Source of the DNA: Paenibacillus sp. FSL K6-1096 | GTDB taxonomy: Bacteria > Bacillota > Bacilli > Paenibacillales > Paenibacillaceae | Length of the DNA: 64,000 nt | Assembly: GCF_037977055.1 (NCBI RefSeq) | Contig: NZ_CP150274.1 | Span: forward strand, 4,526,001-4,590,000 | Direction: 5' to 3' | Shown here: positions 35,501 to 44,395 of the stretch, piece by piece | How the letters are laid out: every line of letters starts with the position of its first letter | How positions within the stretch are numbered: the stretch's first letter is position 1 | The notes under the pieces: generated by a model | The model's input: only the letters and a program-made list of their open reading frames with translations | What the model was told of the DNA's origin: nothing | Database searches by the model: none | Program-made: the position numbers and the translations under genes

Positions 35501-37658
35501 TAACTCGAAAGCTCTTGAAAAAATTCAAGAGATAGGCCGGCTTTTGGAGGGCAGCGAAGCAGGAAATGGAGTTGGGCAATATCCGGCTGAAGCAGTGGCA
35601 GCATTGCAAGCAGCATTCGATGCAGCAGTGCTAGTGCTCGATAAACCATCTTCGCAAGTGAAGATTGATGCTACGTACCAAGCCCTTGTAGATGCGGCCG
35701 ATGTGTTTGAGAAGGCGCAGATACAGGCTGGCGACAGCGAAGAAGCTGGCGCAGTAGTGAGCGAAGCAGGAACGCTGCTGAAAGACAGCGTTGCAGGCGA
35801 AGGCGTGGGCCAGTACCCGGCTGAAGCTGTCAAAGCATTGGAAGCAGCGATTGCAGCCGCGAAGGAAGTGCTGGATCATCCGGCGACGCAAGCGCAGATT
35901 GACGCTGCGAAAGCGGAGTTGGAAGCAGCAGTCACCACATTTAAAGCTACAGTAAACACAAAAGGCGACAGCGAAGAGGCTAACACAGTATTGACGGAAG
36001 CAGGAACGCTGCTGAAAGACATCGTTGTAGGCGAAGGCGTAGGCCAGTACCCGGCCGAAGCTGTCACAGCGTTGGAAGCAGCGGTTGCGGCAGCGAAGGA
36101 AGTGCTGGATCATCCGGCAACGCAAGCGCAGATCGACGCAGCGAAAGGGGCTTTGGAAGCAGCAGTCACCACATTTAAAGCTAAAGTGAATACAAAAGGC
36201 GACAGCGAAGAAGCTGGCGCAGTAGTGACGGAAGCAGGAACGCTGCTGAAAGACAGCGTTACAGGCGAAGGCGTAGGCCAATACCCGGCCGAAGCTGTAA
36301 CAGCGTTGGAAGCTGCGGTTGCCGCAGCGAAGGATGTTTTGGATCATCCGGCAACGCAAGCGCAGATCGACGCAGCGAAAGCGGTGTTGGAGTCAGCGAT
36401 CACTACATTTAAGGCGGCAGTCATTAAAGTTGGCGACAGCGGAGAGGTTCAGACGAAAATTAATGCAGCGACAACTCTCTTGAATGAAAGCACAGAGGGC
36501 AGCGGCGCAGGCCAGTATCCGGAGGGATCAAAGGCCGTTCTGCAGGCTGCAATTACGGCGGCGGAAGAGGTCATCCGTTCGGCGGCATCACAAGCTGAGA
36601 TTGACCAAGCCAATGAGAAGTTAACAGCGGCTTATAATGCCTTCCTGGCATCAGTCATCAAGAAGACGGATGATCCTTATACACCGCCGTCCACTACACC
36701 AACTACGCCAACTGTGGCGCAACCGTCAGCTACGCAGCCTGTAGTACAGCCGTCGACCAAAATTACAGATGGGCTGAACACTGTTGAAACGGGACAAGGC
36801 ACGGTGAAGGCTGCCGCGTCTGAGGTTCAAGCCATCATGAAGGCTGTAAAGCCGGTCATTCTTGAATCCACATTGGCAGTGATTGATTTTGGCAAGAATG
36901 GCTTGAACGTACCTGAGCTCAGACAAGGACTGGAGACTTCCCTGGAGTTAGGAGCCCTTCTGACAGAGAAGTCCAAAAACGATGAGGTGTTGGCAGGAGC
37001 CAAGCTGGATCAGGCTGGACTGCAGCCGCTCGGCGGGAAGGTTCTGGACCTGATTGCCCAGCTGAATTACTCCAATGGTACAAGTACGAAAATCAAGAGC
37101 TTCGCGGAGCCGGTCAAAGTTACAGTGAACTTGAAGGAGTTAGGCTTGACTGGTGATACAACAAATCTGACAGCAGTCCGGTTCGTGCCTCAGGCAGATG
37201 GCACATATAAGACGATCAAGCTGGGCGGGGTCTATCTTCCGGAAACAAACAGCTTCGAGTTCTATACCGACAGCTTCAGCTTGTACAGTATTGTTAAGGC
37301 CGATTCCGTTACCAAGATTACGTTCAAGATTGACAGTAAGGCGTATTCCATCGGAGCACTTGATAAGGTTAACGACGTAGCGCCGGTGATCCGGGAACAA
37401 AGAACCCTGGTGCCAATCCGCGCTGTAGCGGAAGCTCTGGGTGCTGAAGTCAAGTGGGATCACGCAAGCAAAACAGCTACCATTACGCTTAACGGTAAAG
37501 TGCTGACTATGACTTTGGGAGAATTAATTGCAGGAATGGACGTACCTGCGCAAGCGATTGACGGCAGAATCATGGTGCCGCTGCGTTACGTCTCGGAAAC
37601 TCTGGGAGCTTATGTCATGTGGTTCCCGCAAGACCAGCGGATCGAGATCATCCGTTAG
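32559..37658 (+). CDS. Giant secreted FIVAR-repeat surface protein with stalk domains
   Basis: A 1699-aa protein with a Sec signal peptide ('RIIALLLVFIMVIPGGIIHAADP'). Residues about 40-240 are beta-rich (Ig/cadherin-like guess). About 14 FIVAR-like helical repeats of about 78 aa follow (about 265-1370), each with 'GQYP', 'TQ-x-EID-x-AY' and a K/E-rich start. A Pro/Thr linker (about 1375-1405) leads to a further domain and a C-terminal copper amine oxidase N-like stalk domain ending 'MVPLRYVSETLGAYVMWFPQDQRIEII'. FIVAR domains bind sugars or matrix in adhesins. There is no LPXTG or SLH; how it stays at the surface is unclear. Start is uncertain: ATG 32559, or TTG 32583 after GGGGGAAAAGG. A terminator follows at 37677. 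Confidence 0.85.
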   Translation: MKIMGEKALRFKRIIALLLVFIMVIPGGIIHAADPVLREDANFAKQLPSGLIFLEDTVDVTDESYEADIRVTFYDGEASYSPDSVQLSIVDDNPVGKRFEGNRLIIDQGAPAGTITIRAVLPDNFYTVHTITVVNSGAGNPQPSQPRISHTLLDTSDLNHLIVRATALDDGINKVQIRTFYKNASGMLPGDIVDLVREGGNSSVFSVDITDRVSSMMRDSNAYELTYFFTMLDGDGGFLQYPEVIDTNSLEGALTVKLAEAPDNGSGEPELDKAGLIAKINEAKDLYAFSVAGNGFGEYPGEVMDAFNTAIEAASRAKDTATTQAQIDAAYQDLVGSITSFKADAIKGASKSDLMDKYDEARFLYWDTSTGERIGDYPPQAKAALMTALVSVEGVLNNPAPPQDEIDDAYQRLYYAIQEYRAAQIKAGDPAPLQVKINEAWNLYLESKVGDEPGQYPEAVHSALANAISMAQDTIFLTTTQKKIDEAYQALSKAMQELIDAQIPEPDKKELLQAKINEAQLLWEDADVGTSIGQYPAEAKDALEAAIFAANEGLNNVATEAELDAAYQALNTAITTFNNTKIKQGDTTALEGKIHEAWVLTVTKEEGNDSGQYPSSAFDDLRSAITAAEQWVTDPVNNPGTQAEINAAYEVLVNAIQTFLDSQNTGPNKQALQSAIENAKSVLNNSVEGTGVGQYPEDSKAILQGSIDAAWNTLINLSSTQTEVDQAFNNLTAALQDFELLRIEPGDSTLLQDKIHDAKDLLQNSVEGNHVGEYPSEAFDALEQAIADAETLIDSSGTQQQIDAAYQAIVQAIKAFENAEIQAGNYMPLLTAISEATALYDTSPEGYGAGQYWPEVKALFMTAIEAANVVLGGPSTQEEIEQALQELADAVEEFQNSVVPEGDSTKLQAAIAELTTLLNSVSEGDDAGEYPAGSKAILQAAVTAAANVISVPATQEEIDHAYEVLEDATDLFKAGIIPIGDNSKALEKIQEIGRLLEGSEAGNGVGQYPAEAVAALQAAFDAAVLVLDKPSSQVKIDATYQALVDAADVFEKAQIQAGDSEEAGAVVSEAGTLLKDSVAGEGVGQYPAEAVKALEAAIAAAKEVLDHPATQAQIDAAKAELEAAVTTFKATVNTKGDSEEANTVLTEAGTLLKDIVVGEGVGQYPAEAVTALEAAVAAAKEVLDHPATQAQIDAAKGALEAAVTTFKAKVNTKGDSEEAGAVVTEAGTLLKDSVTGEGVGQYPAEAVTALEAAVAAAKDVLDHPATQAQIDAAKAVLESAITTFKAAVIKVGDSGEVQTKINAATTLLNESTEGSGAGQYPEGSKAVLQAAITAAEEVIRSAASQAEIDQANEKLTAAYNAFLASVIKKTDDPYTPPSTTPTTPTVAQPSATQPVVQPSTKITDGLNTVETGQGTVKAAASEVQAIMKAVKPVILESTLAVIDFGKNGLNVPELRQGLETSLELGALLTEKSKNDEVLAGAKLDQAGLQPLGGKVLDLIAQLNYSNGTSTKIKSFAEPVKVTVNLKELGLTGDTTNLTAVRFVPQADGTYKTIKLGGVYLPETNSFEFYTDSFSLYSIVKADSVTKITFKIDSKAYSIGALDKVNDVAPVIREQRTLVPIRAVAEALGAEVKWDHASKTATITLNGKVLTMTLGELIAGMDVPAQAIDGRIMVPLRYVSETLGAYVMWFPQDQRIEIIR
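35730..36431 (+). repeat. Three near-identical 234-bp tandem repeats inside the FIVAR gene
   Basis: The phrase GGCGACAGCG starts at 35730, 35964, 36198 and 36432, giving an exact 234-bp (78-codon) period. The three units 35730-36431 are nearly identical at DNA level, while the other eleven FIVAR repeats of the gene differ widely. This shows recent duplication or gene conversion at one place in the array. Confidence 0.9.
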
Positions 37659-37676
37659 CATAATCTTAATCGAAAG

Positions 37677-37712
37677 AAGCCGATTGCCTGTTTCCGGGCA
37701 ATCGGCTTTTGT
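37677..37712. terminator. Bidirectional terminator
   Basis: AAGCCGATTGCC (37677-37688) pairs with GGCAATCGGCTT (37697-37708), T-run on the plus side and A-run on the other. It lies between convergent genes ending at 37658 (+) and 37717 (-). Confidence 0.85.
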
Positions 37713-37716
37713 CTGC

Positions 37717-38820
37717 TTACCTGATTAAATGGTGCATCAACTCACGGATGGGAGCGCCCGGCTGCGTTCCGAGCTCCTGCAGCAGAACCTCCTCCAGCTT
37801 GCGGTACCGCCGGATGGCCTCGCTGGTCCGCCCCAGTCCGATCAACAGCCGCAGGACGTGCACGGCGATATCCTCACGCAGGGCATCGGTCAGGAGGATT
37901 TGCTCATAGGCCTGCAATGCCTGTTCCACCTCATGCTGCTCCAGAAAGAGACGGGCGGCCAATTCCAGCAGCTCCATATAATCCTGCTCCAGACGGCGTG
38001 CCTTGGTGCCGGCCCACTCATAGGTTTTGCCCTTAAGGAAAGGTCCGGTATACCAGGCTGCCGCCTGCTTCAATCGTTCCTTGCGCCCGTCTCCGCCCAG
38101 CCGGATTTCCCTCAGCACCTGCTCAAACACATACAGGTCACAGGACAGGGAATTCTCTACAATCTGTACTTCATTCCGGCCCGCCAGCAGGCAGACCTTA
38201 AGCCCGCTATCACTGATAGCCTTGCGGATATAATATAGATTGCTGTTCAGGTTGTTGCTCGCCTTGTCGGAATCAAACCCGCTCCACAGGGTATCCATGA
38301 TCTCGTCACGGCTGACAGAGCGCTTATATAGGAGAAAAGCGAACAACTCCTCCGTCTTGGGACTCCTCAGCTTAAGGGGCCTCCTGTCCGGACCGGGGTG
38401 CACCAGCTTAAACCCGCCAAACATGTACACCTCAAGCATAGGCTCCGCCTGCGGGCGTACCGGCCGCCTCTGGATTTTGTCCAGGGCTTGCCTCACGCGT
38501 TCGGCCGATACCGGCTTCAGGATGTAGTCTGTCGCGTTAATATCGAATGCCTGAAGGGCATATTCCTCATAGCCGGTGACGAATACGATGTCCATGGCCG
38601 GGTACAGCTCGTGAATCTGCCTGGACAGATTCATCCCGTGTACCTCCGGCATAGAAATGTCCAGAAAAGCAACATCCACAGGGTTCTCCCTGACATATTC
38701 ATAGGCCATGAGCGGATTCTGGAAGGTCTGGCAGACCTCAATCTCACCGCTCTCTGACAGAATCCGGCTGAGCCGTTTCAGTGAAGGCTGTTCATCATCG
38801 ACAATGATTGTCCGCAGCAT
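37717..38820 (-). CDS. Response regulator with SARP-type (wHTH + BTAD) output
   Basis: A 367-aa protein. Receiver domain about 1-120 with D-D-E near residue 8 ('IIVDDEQ'), phospho-acceptor D at about 54 ('VAFLDISMPE') and K at about 104 ('DYILKPVS'). An OmpR-like winged helix (about 130-225: 'LRSPKTEELFAFLLYKRS', 'NNLNSNLYYIRKAI') and a bacterial transcriptional activation domain follow, built of TPR-like helices (about 235-365: 'AYEQILLTDALREDIAVHVLRLLIGLGR'). It starts after AGGGGGTG, 11 bp behind the hybrid kinase gene, so the two form an operon and a signalling pair. This REC-SARP form is common in Paenibacillus; its targets are not known from sequence. Confidence 0.88.
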   Translation of the reverse strand: MLRTIIVDDEQPSLKRLSRILSESGEIEVCQTFQNPLMAYEYVRENPVDVAFLDISMPEVHGMNLSRQIHELYPAMDIVFVTGYEEYALQAFDINATDYILKPVSAERVRQALDKIQRRPVRPQAEPMLEVYMFGGFKLVHPGPDRRPLKLRSPKTEELFAFLLYKRSVSRDEIMDTLWSGFDSDKASNNLNSNLYYIRKAISDSGLKVCLLAGRNEVQIVENSLSCDLYVFEQVLREIRLGGDGRKERLKQAAAWYTGPFLKGKTYEWAGTKARRLEQDYMELLELAARLFLEQHEVEQALQAYEQILLTDALREDIAVHVLRLLIGLGRTSEAIRRYRKLEEVLLQELGTQPGAPIRELMHHLIR

Positions 38821-38831
38821 CTATTCACCCC

Positions 38832-41800
38832 CTAATGCATTAAAGACTCAGCTGGAAGATCGAACCAAATTCTGGTGCCGTTCCCCATGCTGCTCTCAAT
38901 CTGTAGCTCCCGGCCATACAATAGCCTGAAGCGCTGTCTGATATTCCATAGCCCTACTCCTTTTTTATCTATATCGGCCTTCTGTAAATCTTCGAGCAGC
39001 TCAGGGCTCATTCCCTGCCCGTTGTCCTCAATGGCCAACCGGATCTCGCCACTGTCCAGCCGGACAGCGGACAGTCTGACCAGGCCGCCTTGATAACCGG
39101 CCATCAGCCCATGCCGGATGGCATTCTCGACCAGCGGCTGAAGCATCAGCGGCGGGATGGGAACTGCTGTATCCACCTCAATCTCATAGTCTACCTGCAG
39201 CCGGTCTCCGAAGCGCACCTTTTCAATATAGACATAGGCTCTAACCAGATTCAGCTCCTTCTCAAGGGTCGTCAGCGATGCAAGCTGCTTGAAGTCAAAG
39301 CTGGCCCGTAAATAATGCGATAGCTTGAGCGTCAGCTCCTCCGCCTGATCCGGCTCGTCCACACATAATTCTGCGATGGCATTCAGCGCATTATAGAGGA
39401 AGTGCGGATTGATCTGTGCACGCAAAAAGGCAATCTCGTTGTCACGGGCTTCTTTTACAGCGGTCTTCAGTTGAATCAGACTGCGGATGCGGGCGAGCAG
39501 CTCCTCGGCTTCAAAGGGCTTCTCCACATAATCGTTGGCTCCGTTCTCCATCGCCAGCCGGATCTCGGCAGCCTTGTTACGGGCCGTCAGCATGAGCACC
39601 GGCAGCTCGAAGAGGGAATACTTGGCTCTTATCTGCTCCAGAACCTCATAGCCCGTCATGTCCGGCATCGCAATATCCAGCAGCACCAGGAGAAAATCTG
39701 CCCTGCGGGTGAGCTCATCCAGAGCAAGCTGGCCGCGGTGTACAGCAACCATGGAGTAGCCGGCAAGCGATAGCAGACTGACCATGGCCTGGAGATTGGC
39801 ATAGTCATCGTCCACCACGAGGATCCATTGATTAAGTCTGCCGGCAATGACCTGGGGGTACACAGGCTGGAGCATTCCTGCCCTTACCTGAGGCAGCTCC
39901 TTCTCCCAGGGATGCTCGGAGCTCTCTTGCTGCTGCTCATCAGGATCTGCCAGAGGCAATGTGAAGTAGAACTCCGATCCCTCCCCGGGGCTTGAGACTG
40001 CGTGAATGGTTCCCCCGTGCAGCTCGACCAGCCTCCGGGTGATGCTGAGTCCGAGACCGGTTCCGCCAGAAGGCTTGTCTGCCGGGCGCTCCGCCTGCTC
40101 GAAGTCCTCAAAGATCCGCTCCAGCATATGAACGGGAATGCCCCATCCGGTATCCCGGACACTGATCTTGGCCCATCCGCGTTGTACCTCAGCCTCAATA
40201 CTCACCAGCCCGTTGTCGGAATACTGCACTGCGTTGCCAAGCAAGTTATGCAGGATTTGAATCAAGCGGTTGCTGTCTGCCCGCACAGCCGGGAAATCCG
40301 CCGGAATCCGGTTCTCGAAGGTAATCGTTTTTCCGCCGAGCAGAAACCAATGAATCCGCAGAACGGAATCTGCAACCGCCCGCAGATCCACGCTGCCGGG
40401 GTACAGCTTGAAGTCGCCGTGCTTCATTTTGGAATAATCCAGCAGTTCATTTACCAGCAGCGTTAATCTTCTTCCGCTTCCCATTACGATAGCCAGATTA
40501 CGGGTCTGATTGTCCGTCAGCGGACCCTCCGCTCCCTTCAGCAGGGTGTCCGTGATGCTGACGATGGCATTGAGCGGTGTTTTCAGCTCATGGGAGGTGG
40601 CAGACAGGAATTCATCCTTGAGCTTGTCCATATCCAGCAGCCGGATTCGCATTTTGTCCATGGTATTGTAAGCTTCGAAGAACCAGAGGATGATCAAGAG
40701 TATGACTACCAGATTAAAGACCACCATATAAAATTGCGCAAGAACAAGGTCCTCTTTGATGGACATCCCAAGCAATAGGGCATCGACTGAATAAAGGTTG
40801 AGGGTGAGCGTTACCAGGAACAGCAGCAGCGACTTCAGGGCATTGGCGGCAGGGCCGCGGATGTGAAACCAAGCTGCCCTCCAGAGCAGGGCAAACAGAA
40901 GCGCTTCATAGCAAACTCCGATAAACGTGGAGAATTCTGTGTATGCACGGATCGGCAGAAGGATCGACAGGACGACGAAGCCGCCAAGAAATACGGCTAC
41001 CAGCCGCGCCTGTCTTAAGGAAACCAGGCTGCGTGACATCTGGTTGAACAAGAAGGTCAGCAGAATGAAGCAGAGGATGGAGAAGATGTCCTTGACTTTA
41101 TATATAACTACAAAAGGAACATCGGGCATGAACAAGAGCAGCGGACGTTCACCGACAAGGCCGTGATAAAGAGTATAGAGAAAGCAGATAAGGGAATACA
41201 GCAGAAGGGTAATGTCCCGCTTGCGGTAAAAGGCTGCCACCAAATAGCAGATCAGACACACCATAGCGAGCGTACTGAGGCTGGCCAGCATGGTGAACTC
41301 TCTTGCTGTGCTCTTCTGCTGATGCTCCATCATCGCTGATTGCTCGCCAAAGTACAGCGAAACCGGGATTCCGCCGTTGACATAATCGAAATTCGCCACC
41401 TGAATGAGAATCTCCGCTTCACCAGCCGCTGAAAAAAAGCCGATCTGCGGTTTATTTCCGGGCACATAAGAGGAGGAGTTGCTTGCTGGCGCGCCATCTT
41501 CAAACAGCTTATGACCATTGACAAATATGGCGCTGGAGAAGCGGATATTGGTCTTTTTAATCGCATAAACAGTGTTAGCGGGGGCATTCTTCAGCACCAT
41601 ACGGTAAGTGGCGTAGCCAAAGGCCGGAATAGGCTTCCCTTCGACCAGACTGCCGTTCCAGGGGGAGGGAACTGTCATCCAGATCATCGGTTTGGGCGGG
41701 TTCACTGCCTTGAAATCGCCGGAAGTAAGCAGCTGATTCCAGTAGAACTCCCACTCTCCATCCAGCTTAATGCGCTTATCCACGGCGGGGTTCCACGTAG

Positions 41801-41954
41801 AAAGATCCATAACGCCTTTCCGTACCTGAAGGTGCTGCGCCCCGTAATCTCTGTTCAGGAACACCGAAAGGGGGATGAGCGAGCAACCAATGAAGCTGAT
41901 CAGAATGATCAGAATAGCTCTTCTGCGCAATATTGCCCGCTCCTTTATCATCAT
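38832..41954 (-). CDS. Hybrid sensor histidine kinase with 7TM sensor, two kinase modules and a receiver
   Basis: A 1040-aa membrane protein. After one N-terminal TM comes an extracytoplasmic beta-sandwich of the 7TMR-DISMED2 kind (about 60-200), then seven TM helices (about 210-430). HisKA with 'SATSHELKTPLNAI' (H about 456) and a HATPase follow ('GTGLGLSITRRLVELHGG'), then a receiver (about 710-830, D in 'VLLDIAMPD' about 759), and a second LytS-type kinase unit ('AQINPHFLYNALNAIAEL' about 850; 'LQPLVENAIRHGLM'). The double kinase layout is unusual but known in Paenibacilli. The ATG at 41954 has no good site; a TTG at 41930 follows AAAGGAG and may be the true start. Pairs with the regulator at 37717. 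Confidence 0.88.
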   Translation of the reverse strand: MMIKERAILRRRAILIILISFIGCSLIPLSVFLNRDYGAQHLQVRKGVMDLSTWNPAVDKRIKLDGEWEFYWNQLLTSGDFKAVNPPKPMIWMTVPSPWNGSLVEGKPIPAFGYATYRMVLKNAPANTVYAIKKTNIRFSSAIFVNGHKLFEDGAPASNSSSYVPGNKPQIGFFSAAGEAEILIQVANFDYVNGGIPVSLYFGEQSAMMEHQQKSTAREFTMLASLSTLAMVCLICYLVAAFYRKRDITLLLYSLICFLYTLYHGLVGERPLLLFMPDVPFVVIYKVKDIFSILCFILLTFLFNQMSRSLVSLRQARLVAVFLGGFVVLSILLPIRAYTEFSTFIGVCYEALLFALLWRAAWFHIRGPAANALKSLLLFLVTLTLNLYSVDALLLGMSIKEDLVLAQFYMVVFNLVVILLIILWFFEAYNTMDKMRIRLLDMDKLKDEFLSATSHELKTPLNAIVSITDTLLKGAEGPLTDNQTRNLAIVMGSGRRLTLLVNELLDYSKMKHGDFKLYPGSVDLRAVADSVLRIHWFLLGGKTITFENRIPADFPAVRADSNRLIQILHNLLGNAVQYSDNGLVSIEAEVQRGWAKISVRDTGWGIPVHMLERIFEDFEQAERPADKPSGGTGLGLSITRRLVELHGGTIHAVSSPGEGSEFYFTLPLADPDEQQQESSEHPWEKELPQVRAGMLQPVYPQVIAGRLNQWILVVDDDYANLQAMVSLLSLAGYSMVAVHRGQLALDELTRRADFLLVLLDIAMPDMTGYEVLEQIRAKYSLFELPVLMLTARNKAAEIRLAMENGANDYVEKPFEAEELLARIRSLIQLKTAVKEARDNEIAFLRAQINPHFLYNALNAIAELCVDEPDQAEELTLKLSHYLRASFDFKQLASLTTLEKELNLVRAYVYIEKVRFGDRLQVDYEIEVDTAVPIPPLMLQPLVENAIRHGLMAGYQGGLVRLSAVRLDSGEIRLAIEDNGQGMSPELLEDLQKADIDKKGVGLWNIRQRFRLLYGRELQIESSMGNGTRIWFDLPAESLMH

Positions 41955-42055
41955 GAGTCATTAGTCCCGGTATAACTAATCAACCATTAATACTAGCAGC
42001 TAACTGATAGGCTTTCAATTAGAATTTACACGGAAAAAGTCTATATTTGTCGGAT

Positions 42056-43612
42056 CTACTGCACCAGCCCCATCAAATATCCGTAATGCTCCCCCTTCAT
42101 CTGGTCCAGCGTGATGAAGCGGATAGAGGCGCTGTTGATGCAGTAGCGCTTGCCGCCGCGGTCAGCGGGGCCGTCGTCGAAGACGTGACCCAGGTGGATG
42201 TCGCCGGATTGGCTGCGCACCTCGGTGCGTTCCATACCGAAGCTGGTATCCGTGTGGTAGGTGACGACCTGCGGGGCAATGGGCTTCGTGAAGCTGGGCC
42301 AGCCGCAGCCGGAGTCGTATTTATCCTTGCTGGAGAACAGCGGCTGGCCGGTGGCGATATCGACATACAGGCCGGGCTCGTAGTTATCCCAATATTCGTT
42401 GCTGAAGGCATGCTCGGTATCATTATTGACGGCTACCGCATATTGTTCAGCGGTAAGTTGCTGCTTGAGCTCTGCATCTGAAGGGCGCGGGTATTGGACC
42501 GGATCAATAACCGGCTCTTGCCCGTCCAGGATTCTCAGGTCGATGTGGCAATACCCGTCCGGGTTCTTCGCCAGGTAATTCTGATGATATTCCTCCGCCA
42601 GATAGTAGTTCTGAAGAGGAAGGACCTCCGTTACGATCTTCTTGTCATACTTCGTCTGCTCCTGCGCTACGGCCTGCTGAATGATCGCTGCATCCTCCGG
42701 GGACGAATAGTAGATTCCCGTCCGGTATTGGACGCCCTGGTCATTGCCTTGCTTGTTCAGGCTGGTTGGGTCAATGACCTTGAAATAAGCCTCCAGGAGC
42801 TGCTTCAGGGTGACCTGCTTCGGATCATATTTCACATGCACCGTCTCCGCGAACCCCCGGTCCCCGCGTATGACATCCTCGTAGGTCGGATTCTCGCCTT
42901 CCCCGTTGGCATAACCGGAGGTAACGTCCTGAACGCCCTGGATGCGGGACATGTAAGCCTCGACACCCCAAAAGCAGCCGCCCGCCAGATACAGATTCCG
43001 CAGATCCTTGTCAGGTATATTGTTGGTCGTGACTGCTGGCACCGGGGTGGCGGCTGAAGCGGCGGAGTTCATACCCGCGAACGTGTCCTTAATCTGTTCA
43101 TTGGAGGCATGGCCCGGGAGGGATTTTACTAACATTCCTTCTTCATCGATATAAAAAGAGCTCGGATACGCCCGTACCTGAAACTCCTTCGCCCATGTCC
43201 CATCTTCGTCAGGCAGCACGGTCAGATTGTCATATGACTGCCGGTTGAACCAGTCCGTGAATTCCTCAGCGGATTTCTCGCCTTTGTAGCCGGGGGCTAC
43301 AATCGATACCACCTCGAAATCCTTCTCCTGTCCGGCCAGCGTATTCAGCTCCTCCAGACCGGCAAGACAGATGGAGCACCAGGAGGCCCAGTATTTCACA
43401 TAGACCGGCTTACCCTTCAGGTCCTCCAGCTTCAGCGAATCACCCTTCAGATCCAGCAAGGCGAATGCCGGTGCCGGCTTCCCCTTGCTCATAGCTGCGG
43501 CAGAATCTGTCTTGCCTGCGTCTGCCTCCGGCTTGACGCCGCAGGCGGCAAGGACCGCGAGCAATCCGCCAATGACCAGAAGCATGCCGAACCATTTCCA
43601 TGTCTTCTTCAT
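42056..43612 (-). CDS. msrAB: Lipoprotein fusion: thioredoxin-like (TlpA) + MsrA + MsrB
   Basis: A 518-aa protein with lipobox LAAC (C24). A TlpA/thioredoxin-like domain (about 43-180) has CxxC at 79/82 ('WASWCSIC'). MsrA (about 205-360) has the catalytic 'GGCFWGVEAY' (C213). MsrB (about 370-518) has catalytic C491 ('RYCIN') and 'GCGWPSF' for the resolving Cys; the CxxC zinc ligands of many MsrBs are absent. The order Trx-MsrA-MsrB is that of Neisseria PilB. It repairs both methionine sulfoxide epimers in exported proteins, with electrons passed from CcdA. It follows ccdA by 18 bp with a GGAAGGAGG site and is last in a five-gene unit. Confidence 0.92.
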   Translation of the reverse strand: MKKTWKWFGMLLVIGGLLAVLAACGVKPEADAGKTDSAAAMSKGKPAPAFALLDLKGDSLKLEDLKGKPVYVKYWASWCSICLAGLEELNTLAGQEKDFEVVSIVAPGYKGEKSAEEFTDWFNRQSYDNLTVLPDEDGTWAKEFQVRAYPSSFYIDEEGMLVKSLPGHASNEQIKDTFAGMNSAASAATPVPAVTTNNIPDKDLRNLYLAGGCFWGVEAYMSRIQGVQDVTSGYANGEGENPTYEDVIRGDRGFAETVHVKYDPKQVTLKQLLEAYFKVIDPTSLNKQGNDQGVQYRTGIYYSSPEDAAIIQQAVAQEQTKYDKKIVTEVLPLQNYYLAEEYHQNYLAKNPDGYCHIDLRILDGQEPVIDPVQYPRPSDAELKQQLTAEQYAVAVNNDTEHAFSNEYWDNYEPGLYVDIATGQPLFSSKDKYDSGCGWPSFTKPIAPQVVTYHTDTSFGMERTEVRSQSGDIHLGHVFDDGPADRGGKRYCINSASIRFITLDQMKGEHYGYLMGLVQ

Positions 43613-43630
43613 GCTTGCTTCCTCCTTCCG

Positions 43631-44359
43631 TTATTGAATCCAGCTTACCAATGTGTTCAGTTGGTCGGTCATAAGCAGCAGCCCCATGACGACCAGGAGG
43701 CAGCCGGAAGCGATCTTGATGCCGCCCATGTACCGGTACAGGCGGCGAATCCGCTGGAGCAGAACCTCCGAGAAGACGGCCAGGATGAGAAAAGGAATCG
43801 CCAGACCCAGCGTATACAGCAGCATCAGGAATCCACCGTAGGCCGGGGAGCCTTCACCGGCGGCGATGCTGAGAATCCCCGCGAGGACCGGGCCGATGCA
43901 GGGCGTCCACCCGAAGCTGAACGTCAGGCCAAGCAGGAAGGCTCCGAGATATCCTCCCTTGGTGGCGCGCTGGCTTGACAGCTTCTTTTCCCGTTCGAGC
44001 CAGGAGAGCCTGATGAGTCCCGTCTGATAGATGCCGAATAGCACCACGATGACTCCGCAGACGGCAATGAACCGGGGGCTTGAGATGAGATTGCCCAGGA
44101 TGCCGGAGCCGAAGCCCAGAATAATGAACACGACCGAGAGTCCGAGCACGAGCAATAATGTCCGCAGCAGGAACACCGAACGGAACCGGAAGGCGCTTGC
44201 CGCATCTGTGCCCTGAACCATCGTACCGCCAGCCATGCTTCCCGACAGATACGAGACATAGACCGGAAGCAGCGGCAAGATACATGGCGCAAAAAACGAC
44301 AGCCCCCCCGCGCCAAACACACCAAGCAGAAAAACAAGCTCACCCGCCATCTCCATCAC
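43631..44359 (-). CDS. ccdA: CcdA-like transmembrane thiol-disulfide transporter
   Basis: A 242-aa polytopic protein of the CcdA/DsbD-beta family with six TM helices and the two key cysteines in 'SFFAPCILPLLP' and 'FSFGWTPCIGPVL'. It passes reducing power from cytoplasmic thioredoxin across the membrane. Being directly upstream of the Trx-MsrA-MsrB lipoprotein, its likely acceptor is that protein's CxxC. Possible starts are GTG 44359, ATG 44356 and ATG 44350; the last has AAGGGGGTG at the best distance. It begins 36 bp after the histidine kinase gene, in the same direction. Confidence 0.9.
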   Translation of the reverse strand: MMEMAGELVFLLGVFGAGGLSFFAPCILPLLPVYVSYLSGSMAGGTMVQGTDAASAFRFRSVFLLRTLLLVLGLSVVFIILGFGSGILGNLISSPRFIAVCGVIVVLFGIYQTGLIRLSWLEREKKLSSQRATKGGYLGAFLLGLTFSFGWTPCIGPVLAGILSIAAGEGSPAYGGFLMLLYTLGLAIPFLILAVFSEVLLQRIRRLYRYMGGIKIASGCLLVVMGLLLMTDQLNTLVSWIQ

Positions 44360-44395
44360 CCCCTTATAAAGTACTGCTTCGCTACAGCGCCAAGC

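Noticed and set aside
35631..36359. 242-aa minus-strand ORF with Cys/Arg/Phe repeats
   Set aside because: Shadow of the 234-bp FIVAR DNA repeats; no start site and implausible composition.
35730..36431. Possible CRISPR-like array
   Set aside because: The 234-bp period is in frame with an ORF and has no short repeat/unique spacer pattern; it is a protein repeat.
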